DNA from: Mycobacterium kyorinense
Lineage (GTDB): Bacteria > Actinomycetota > Actinomycetes > Mycobacteriales > Mycobacteriaceae
Assembly (NCBI RefSeq): GCF_002101735.1
Contig: NZ_LQPE01000135.1
Coordinates: 1-32,209, forward strand
Direction of reading: 5' to 3'
DNA: 32,209 nt
Shown: piece after piece, positions 29,101 to 32,209 of the stretch
Position numbering within the stretch: position 1 is the first letter of the stretch
Layout of the letters: each line of letters opens with the position of its first letter
Program-made: the position numbers and the translations under genes
The notes under the pieces: generated by a model
What the model was told of the DNA's origin: nothing
What the model saw: the letters and a program-made list of their open reading frames with translations, nothing else
Database searches by the model: none

Positions 29101-29470
29101 CGGCGCACCCTGGTTGGCCGCGTTCGCCGAACGCAGCCCGTTCGCCGAAGCGTTCCGTTCGACGGGTCAAAACGCCGCGGGCACAAGCAAATTCCTTGCC
29201 GAGCTCGACGAACTGCCGCCAGAGGAGTGGCCGACCCGGCTACGGCGTCTGATCTCCGATCAGGTCAGCCTGATCCTGCGCCGCAGCATCGACCCGGACC
29301 GTCCGCTGCCCGAATACGGCCTGGATTCGCTGGGCGCCCTCGAACTACGCACCCGCATCGAAACCGAAACCGGCATCCGGATCAACCCCGCCGACCTCAC
29401 CACGATCGGCACGATCCGCGGCTTGGCGGAACTGCTGCGCGAAAAGCTGACTCCCGCAGGCGCGGCCTGA
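23126..29470 (+). CDS. Mas-like iterative type I polyketide synthase (KS-AT-DH-ER-KR-ACP)
   Basis: The 2114-residue protein is complete. KS (about 30-460) has Cys200 in VDTACSAG, His335 in [11 protein letters not shown] and His371 in [10 protein letters not shown] (about 550-860) has Ser644 in [11 protein letters not shown] and FHSPQVD. DH has [21 protein letters not shown] and LLDTCFQ. ER has [15 protein letters not shown] has TGGLGGLG and [24 protein letters not shown] has Ser2068 in [10 protein letters not shown]. This order and the length match mycocerosic acid synthase (Mas) and its relatives Pks2 and Pks5, which repeatedly add methylmalonyl-CoA and fully reduce each unit to make methyl-branched fatty acids. 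There is no thioesterase, as usual for Mas, whose product is moved by a PapA acyltransferase; none is present here. It ends 6 bp from the convergent oxygenase gene and is probably served by the FAAL at 19034-20779. Confidence 0.95.
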   Translation: MVSYGAIDDGAHGAAEADSSPTMSTTTVTPVAIIGMACRLPGGIDSPELLWEALLRGDDLVTEVPPDRWDVDEHYDPEPGVPGRSVSKWGAFLDDVAGFDADFFGISEAEATAIDPQHRLLLETSWEAVEHAGLNPAGLAGSRTGVYVALGHNDYQLLAADAHALEGPYGFLGNGYCMASGRISYALGLHGPALTVDTACSAGLVTVHMACRSLHDGECDLALAGGSAVALDPRKFSAGSAGGMLSPTGRCHAFDVTADGFVPGEGTAVVVLKRLPDALRDGDRILAVVRGTALNNDGRTATITAPSRSAQAAAYRAALAVANVDAGSVAMVETHGTGTPTGDPVEFASLAEVYGVDGPCALGAAKTNFGHNQSTAGTLGLMKTVLALQHGVIPRNLHFTQLPDELTQIDTKLFVPQENTPWPRNGSAPRRAAVSAYGFSGTNAHAIVEQAPEPRKAEPNGQAEAAANESLLFPVSSTSADELRRTAGRLADWLQAHDDVALPDLAYTLARRRAHRLVRTTVIASNRAELTQALRDVADGDAPYQPAVGQGDRGAVWVFSGQGSQWAGMGKQLLAVEPVFAATVAQAEPFIARESGFSVTEAISAPEVVTGQDRIQPTLFTMQVALAATLKAYGVRPGAVIGHSLGEAAAAVAAGALSLEDGLRVICRRSQLMSRVAGTGATATVELPAQQVLSELTARGINDVVVAIVASPQSTVIAGAAQTVRELVAAWEQRDVMAREVPTDVAFHSPQVDPILDDLTAALADLNPMTPEVPFYSATLFDPREQPVCNARYWASNMRRMVRFSAAVQAALEDGYRVFAEVAPHPLLTHGLEQTARGLDMPLAALAGMRRDQTLPHGLRSFVADLHNAGAAVDFSVLYPGGRLVDAPLPTWTHRPLMWSRDNQETQIHGGCTVSVHPLLGPHVRLHEEPERHVWQGEVGTGAQPWLGDHRIRDIAVMPGAAYCEMALAAAREVLGEAAEVRDIRFEQALRLDEQTTVGASASVSSPSVLEFTVETNPGGQQVRHATAVLHAAEDEQPAARDISALLAAHPGREDGADVRARLDRRGVQFGPAFAALGVVHTGEEGSDSVLAEVALPRQIRSQQDAYGVHPALLDTCFQCIESHPGVKALSEEVLGLPQGARRIRVYGPVRNARYCYTRINKADSTGVEADFELLDENGAVLLTLQGARWGARVSGSAQKDRTLNERLLSLEWRLRELPEADHDDARSWLLISTTATADVVATRLTDALKNYGAQCTTMCWPPHADHESNRKQLENQLGAGGYTGVVILTGPKNGDAVDHSPLLGREYVQHLVRIARELPEAPGESPRVYLVTRNAQVVLAGDQPNLEQAGLRGLMRVIGTEHPHLRASQIDVDGAVDAEQLARQLLVDSDEDETAWRNGAWYTARLSAAPLLPEDRKTAVANHECDAMHLQIRTPGDLESMELIARDRVSPGPGKIEVAVSASSINFADVLVAFGRYPAIEGHMPQLGTDFAGVVTAVGPDVTDHKVGDHVGGLSPDGCWGTFVTCDARLAVMLPAGLSDAQAAAVTTAHATAWYGLHDLARIRSGDKVLIHSGTGGVGQAAIAIARAAGAEIFATAGSEQRRQLLRDMGIEHVYDSRSLEFADAIRRDTDGYGVDIVLNSVTGAAQRAGLELLAYGGRFIEIGKRDIYGDTRLGLFPFRRNLAFYGVDLALMTVTHPERLREVLETVYRLTADGTLPMPESTHYPLAEAPTAIRVMSAAEHTGKLVLDIAHTGHSRVVVPPEQVPVFRGDGAYIVTGGLGGLGLFLAEKMAASGAGRIVLSARSQPTPEALQTIERIRALGADVVVENGDIAEAGTAQRLVAAATATGLPVRGVLHLAAVIEDATLTNITDELVERDWAPKVYGAWNVHTATRDQPLDWFCSFSSAAALVGAPGQGAYAAANSWLDAFTRWRRAQGLPATAIAWGAWAEIGRASDLAEGGGVAIAPDEGAYALEALLRHDRAYSGYAPITGAPWLAAFAERSPFAEAFRSTGQNAAGTSKFLAELDELPPEEWPTRLRRLISDQVSLILRRSIDPDRPLPEYGLDSLGALELRTRIETETGIRINPADLTTIGTIRGLAELLREKLTPAGAA

Positions 29471-29476
29471 CAGGCG

Positions 29477-30433
29477 TTACGCCGTTACGACGCCGGGCGG
29501 CCAGGGGTCGGCCATACCGACCAGGATGCGCCGGTCACCGGTGAACGGCCTGCGGCCGTGTGCGGCCAACATGTTGTCGACGAACAACAGGTCTCCGCGC
29601 TGCCAGGGAAAGGTTCGGGTGTGAGCGCGGTATGCCTGCGCGATTTCCTGCAGCACGGGCTCGGGCACGGGCTCGCCGTCACCGTACGTCGTGTTGTAGG
29701 GCAGGCCATCCACGCCCACGGAATCGATGAGCACCTCACGTATTTCGGGATCCAGCGAGAACGGGTTGAAGAACAACCCGTGGTTGAACCACAGCGGTTC
29801 TCCCGTGATCGGGTGCTCGTGGATCGCCGGGCGCACGTAGGTAACCGTCAACGAGTCGTCGGCGCCCCATTCGACGTCCATCGCATTCTCCCGGCAATAG
29901 GCCTCCACCTGATCGTGGTCGCTCGAACCGAACACGTCTTGCCAACTGAATCCGAGCAGCCCGAAGTGCCGCCGGTAGCGCCAACCGCGCTCGGCGAACT
30001 CGTCGCGGATTGCCGCCGGAATCGAGGCAAGAACGTCTCGGCAGTCGGCGAGTGGCGTCTCGCCACCCGTGGTGGCCGGCGTCACGCAGCAGAAGTAAAG
30101 CTTCTGCGGCCACGACGTGCAATGTGAGTTCTCGTTGTGCAACGGGATGACCTCTTTGGCCGGATACTCCGTCGAGGTGAAGATGTTGTCCCCGACGGCG
30201 GTTCTCGGGGTAGCACGCTCGCGGTAGCTGGCCCACTCCGTGGAAGTCGCCTCGATGCAGCTGCGCAGGGCCTCGGCGCTGTCCACCCCGAAGCCGCGAA
30301 ACAGCAGGGCACCGCTGTCGCGCAACGCGGGTTCCCAGGTCTCACGGTTGTCGGTGAGCCACCGCGGCAAATCCTGGCCAATGTGCTCCGGTGACATCAC
30401 GCGCGGCAGGGTTCGTGTCTGCGTCTCGCTCAC
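29477..30433 (-). CDS. SyrP/TauD-type Fe(II)/2-oxoglutarate-dependent oxygenase
   Basis: This 318-residue protein has the metal-binding triad His99-x-Glu101 (LHNENSH) and His292 (AAHGRRPF), with Arg301/302 following for 2-oxoglutarate. The segment CCVTPATTGGETPLADCRDV (115-134) is typical of the SyrP branch, which hydroxylates amino acids held on NRPS carriers at the beta carbon. An HxE rather than HxD motif is normal for that branch; the carboxylate is present, so this is a hydroxylase and not a halogenase. It starts at GTG with AGGAGG seven bases upstream (30441-30446) and follows the NRPS stop by only 15 bp, so it is the second gene of an operon with it. It likely acts on a residue of that peptide. 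The isonitrile-forming Rv0097 group is a more distant alternative. Confidence 0.88.
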   Translation of the reverse strand: MSETQTRTLPRVMSPEHIGQDLPRWLTDNRETWEPALRDSGALLFRGFGVDSAEALRSCIEATSTEWASYRERATPRTAVGDNIFTSTEYPAKEVIPLHNENSHCTSWPQKLYFCCVTPATTGGETPLADCRDVLASIPAAIRDEFAERGWRYRRHFGLLGFSWQDVFGSSDHDQVEAYCRENAMDVEWGADDSLTVTYVRPAIHEHPITGEPLWFNHGLFFNPFSLDPEIREVLIDSVGVDGLPYNTTYGDGEPVPEPVLQEIAQAYRAHTRTFPWQRGDLLFVDNMLAAHGRRPFTGDRRILVGMADPWPPGVVTA

Positions 30434-30440
30434 GGTCCGC

Positions 30441-30446
30441 CCTCCT
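30441..30446 (-). promoter_or_regulatory. Ribosome binding site of the oxygenase (AGGAGG)
   Basis: On the minus strand AGGAGG lies 7 bases before the GTG at 30433, just after the NRPS stop. It fixes the start and shows independent, strong translation within the operon. Confidence 0.7.
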
Positions 30447-30448
30447 AA

Positions 30449-32209
30449 TCAGATCAGTCCGAGCAGTTGCAAGTCGGTGACGTATTTGACGATGACCGGC
30501 GCCGAAACATGCGGAATGTCGTTGTCGGGACCGACTTTCGCTTCTTGCACCGCAGCCCGGAATCGGTCCGCCGGCGCCAGGGGACCGTTCGTCGGCTCCG
30601 GCGGCTGCACATCCGTGGCATTGCGCAACAGCGGCTGCACAACGTCGAGCACCGAGTGCTCGCGTTGCCGCTCGGGCAGGTTACGCAGCGCAGTTACGAA
30701 CCGCTGCAACCACTCCCCAAAGTCGCCGATGCGCTGGATCGGATAACCGGCTTCGATCAGCCAGTCGACGAACTCGTCGAGCCCGATCCCGTCGTCGTGC
30801 GGGTTCATCACATGGTAGGTCTCGAACCCGTCGAACACCTGGGCGCCCAGTGTGGCGATCGCTTCGGCGACGAATCCGACTGGCAGCCCGTCGAAGTGCG
30901 CCCGCTGCCGGTTGCCGTCGGCGTCGAGACGATAGAAGGAGGCGGGCGCGATGCCGGTAGTGACCAGGCTCAGCGCCATCCGGCTGAACAGGTCGACGAC
31001 GTTGAGCTGGCCGGCGTAGGTGGGGTCGGCCAGGATCATGTCGCAGCGGAACACCGCGACCGGCAGCCCGCACAGGTCATTGGCCTCCCGCAGCAGCACC
31101 TCGCCGGCCCACTTGCTGTTGCCGTAGCCGTTGGCGCGGGTGTCGTCGATGGTGCGGCTGGGGCTGACGACCCGGATGTCGGCGTCCTCGGTGAACTTGC
31201 CCGGCTCGATCTGGTCACCCACGTTGGCGGTCGACACGTAGGTGTAAGGCTTCAGCTTCGTGGTCAGCGCGAGCCGGATCAGCTCGGCGGTGCCCACGAC
31301 GTTCGGACCGAACAGCTCGCTGTACGGCAGGACGCCACTGACCAGGGCGGCGGGATCGACGATCAGATCGACGGTGTCGGCCAGCCGCTGCCAGGTGCGG
31401 TGGTCCAGGCCGAGGTTGGCCTCGTCCTTGTCGCCGGCGATGACCTCCAGATGGTCTTCGGCCAGTTCCTGGTAGTGCAGCAGCAGCTCGGCGTCGCCGC
31501 TGTCGAACGTCTTGTCCAGGCGTGCCCGTGCCTCTTCGTCGGACTTCGCCCGTACCAGGCAGATCAGCGTTCCGTCGACCAACTCCATGCGCTCCAGCCA
31601 TTCCAGGGCCAGGTAGCGGCCAAGGAAACCGGTCGCCCCGGTCAACAGGACCGTTCGCACCTCGGGGCTGGGACCCGGCAGTGCCGGGGCGGCGGCCAGT
31701 GTGGCGGCGTCGATGAACTTGTCCAGCGTCAGGTCCCGGGCATGCACCTCGGTGACGTCTGCGGAGCCATGCACGGAGGCAAAGCTGGGCCCGTTGGCCT
31801 TCGGCTTGCGCACCAGCACCCGGCTCAAGGCGCTCACCGACGGCGCATCGAAGAGGGCCCGCACGGTGAGGTGAATGTCGAACGTCTTGTTGATCGCGGC
31901 GATCACCCGCACCCCGGACATCGAGTCGCCGCCCAGGTCGAAGAACGAGTCGTCGACGCCGACGCGCTCGAGCCCCAGGGCGTCGGCGTAGATGCCGGCC
32001 ACAATCTCCTCGACGACGTTGCCCGGGGGTCGGTAACTGTCGCCGTCGGCGTATTCCGGCGCCGGCAGGGCGCGGGTGTCGAGTTTGCCGTTGGGCGTGA
32101 GCGGCAATGAGTCGAGTGCGACCACCGCGGCGGGCACCATGTAGGCCGGCAGCCGCTCGCCGAGTTGGGTGCGCAGTTCGGTGGGGTCGGCGGTGCCGGT
32201 GACGTAGCC
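30449..32209 (-). CDS. Non-ribosomal peptide synthetase, 3' end (A C-terminus-PCP-thioester reductase)
   Basis: The last 586 residues of a second synthetase enter from the right edge, with the frame open at 32209. First comes the end of an A domain (ERLPAYMVPAA... [19 protein letters not shown]), then a PCP with the carrier Ser in [14 protein letters not shown] (codon 31922-31924). An NADPH-dependent thioester reductase domain follows: TVLLTGATGFLGRYLALEWLERM, YVSTANVGDQ, and the catalytic Tyr-Lys pair in NGYGNSKWAGEVLL. The R domain closely resembles those of mycobacterial carboxylic acid reductases and of Nrp (Rv0101), and it releases the peptide as an aldehyde or alcohol. The A-domain sequence is of NRPS type, so a stand-alone carboxylic acid reductase is unlikely. 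The downstream oxygenase belongs to the same operon. Confidence 0.93.
   Translation of the reverse strand, partial: GYVTGTADPTELRTQLGERLPAYMVPAAVVALDSLPLTPNGKLDTRALPAPEYADGDSYRPPGNVVEEIVAGIYADALGLERVGVDDSFFDLGGDSMSGVRVIAAINKTFDIHLTVRALFDAPSVSALSRVLVRKPKANGPSFASVHGSADVTEVHARDLTLDKFIDAATLAAAPALPGPSPEVRTVLLTGATGFLGRYLALEWLERMELVDGTLICLVRAKSDEEARARLDKTFDSGDAELLLHYQELAEDHLEVIAGDKDEANLGLDHRTWQRLADTVDLIVDPAALVSGVLPYSELFGPNVVGTAELIRLALTTKLKPYTYVSTANVGDQIEPGKFTEDADIRVVSPSRTIDDTRANGYGNSKWAGEVLLREANDLCGLPVAVFRCDMILADPTYAGQLNVVDLFSRMALSLVTTGIAPASFYRLDADGNRQRAHFDGLPVGFVAEAIATLGAQVFDGFETYHVMNPHDDGIGLDEFVDWLIEAGYPIQRIGDFGEWLQRFVTALRNLPERQREHSVLDVVQPLLRNATDVQPPEPTNGPLAPADRFRAAVQEAKVGPDNDIPHVSAPVIVKYVTDLQLLGLI

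Noticed and set aside
30449..32209. Right-edge gene as a stand-alone carboxylic acid reductase
   Set aside because: The reductase domain is CAR-like, but the A-domain end (MVPAAVV...[19 protein letters not shown]) and PCP are those of an NRPS elongation module, near identical to the left synthetase.

Overview
The window looks like chromosomal DNA of a non-tuberculous, probably slow-growing Mycobacterium. Supporting signs are high GC, many GTG starts and 4-bp ATGA/GTGA overlaps, TANNNT -10 boxes placed for leaderless starts, a GAP-family glycolipid-addressing protein, a Mas-type polyketide synthase with a fatty acyl-AMP ligase, an F420-type LLM oxidoreductase and split acyl-CoA dehydrogenases. 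There is no rRNA or tRNA marker, so no species is named.

Layout. (1) 1-6826, minus: the first 2275 residues of a non-ribosomal peptide synthetase (starter C-A-PCP-C-A-PCP-C...), running off the left edge. (2) 6827-7630: an AT-richer divergent control region with an operator-like palindrome and a 26-bp tandem repeat. (3) 7631-8368, plus: a six-helix GAP-family protein. (4) 8381-19029: a catabolic island with a fused two-domain CaiB/BaiF CoA-transferase (minus), a FadR-type GntR regulator coupled to an SDR (plus), an LLM oxidoreductase (minus), and a tight five-gene plus-strand operon of four acyl-CoA dehydrogenase subunits and an acyl-CoA ligase. (5) 19034-20779, minus: a fatty acyl-AMP ligase. 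(6) 20947-22875, plus: HtpG (Hsp90). (7) 23126-29470, plus: a complete Mas-like PKS (KS-AT-DH-ER-KR-ACP). (8) 29477-32209, minus: a SyrP/TauD-type Fe(II)/2-oxoglutarate oxygenase downstream of the 3' end of a second NRPS that ends in a thioester reductase domain.

How the genes may work together. Two lipopeptide-type assembly lines lie at the edges. The left one starts with a lipo-initiation C domain and is divergent from a GAP transporter-like protein, as in mycobacterial glycopeptidolipid loci. The right one ends in reductive release and carries a hydroxylase of the kind that beta-hydroxylates carrier-bound amino acids. Between them, the FAAL and Mas-like PKS could supply a methyl-branched acyl chain. 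The central island looks like a separate degradation pathway for a cyclic or branched carboxylic acid: ligase or CoA-transfer activation, then two alpha2beta2 dehydrogenases. It probably answers to its own GntR regulator, since the two divergent promoter regions share a short near-palindrome.

The most unusual sequence feature is a 63-bp near-perfect palindrome (15109-15171) lying exactly in frame inside an acyl-CoA dehydrogenase gene and encoding 21 residues. A second long perfect palindrome (12360-12415) sits between two convergent genes. No insertion sequence, CRISPR array, tRNA or rRNA was seen.
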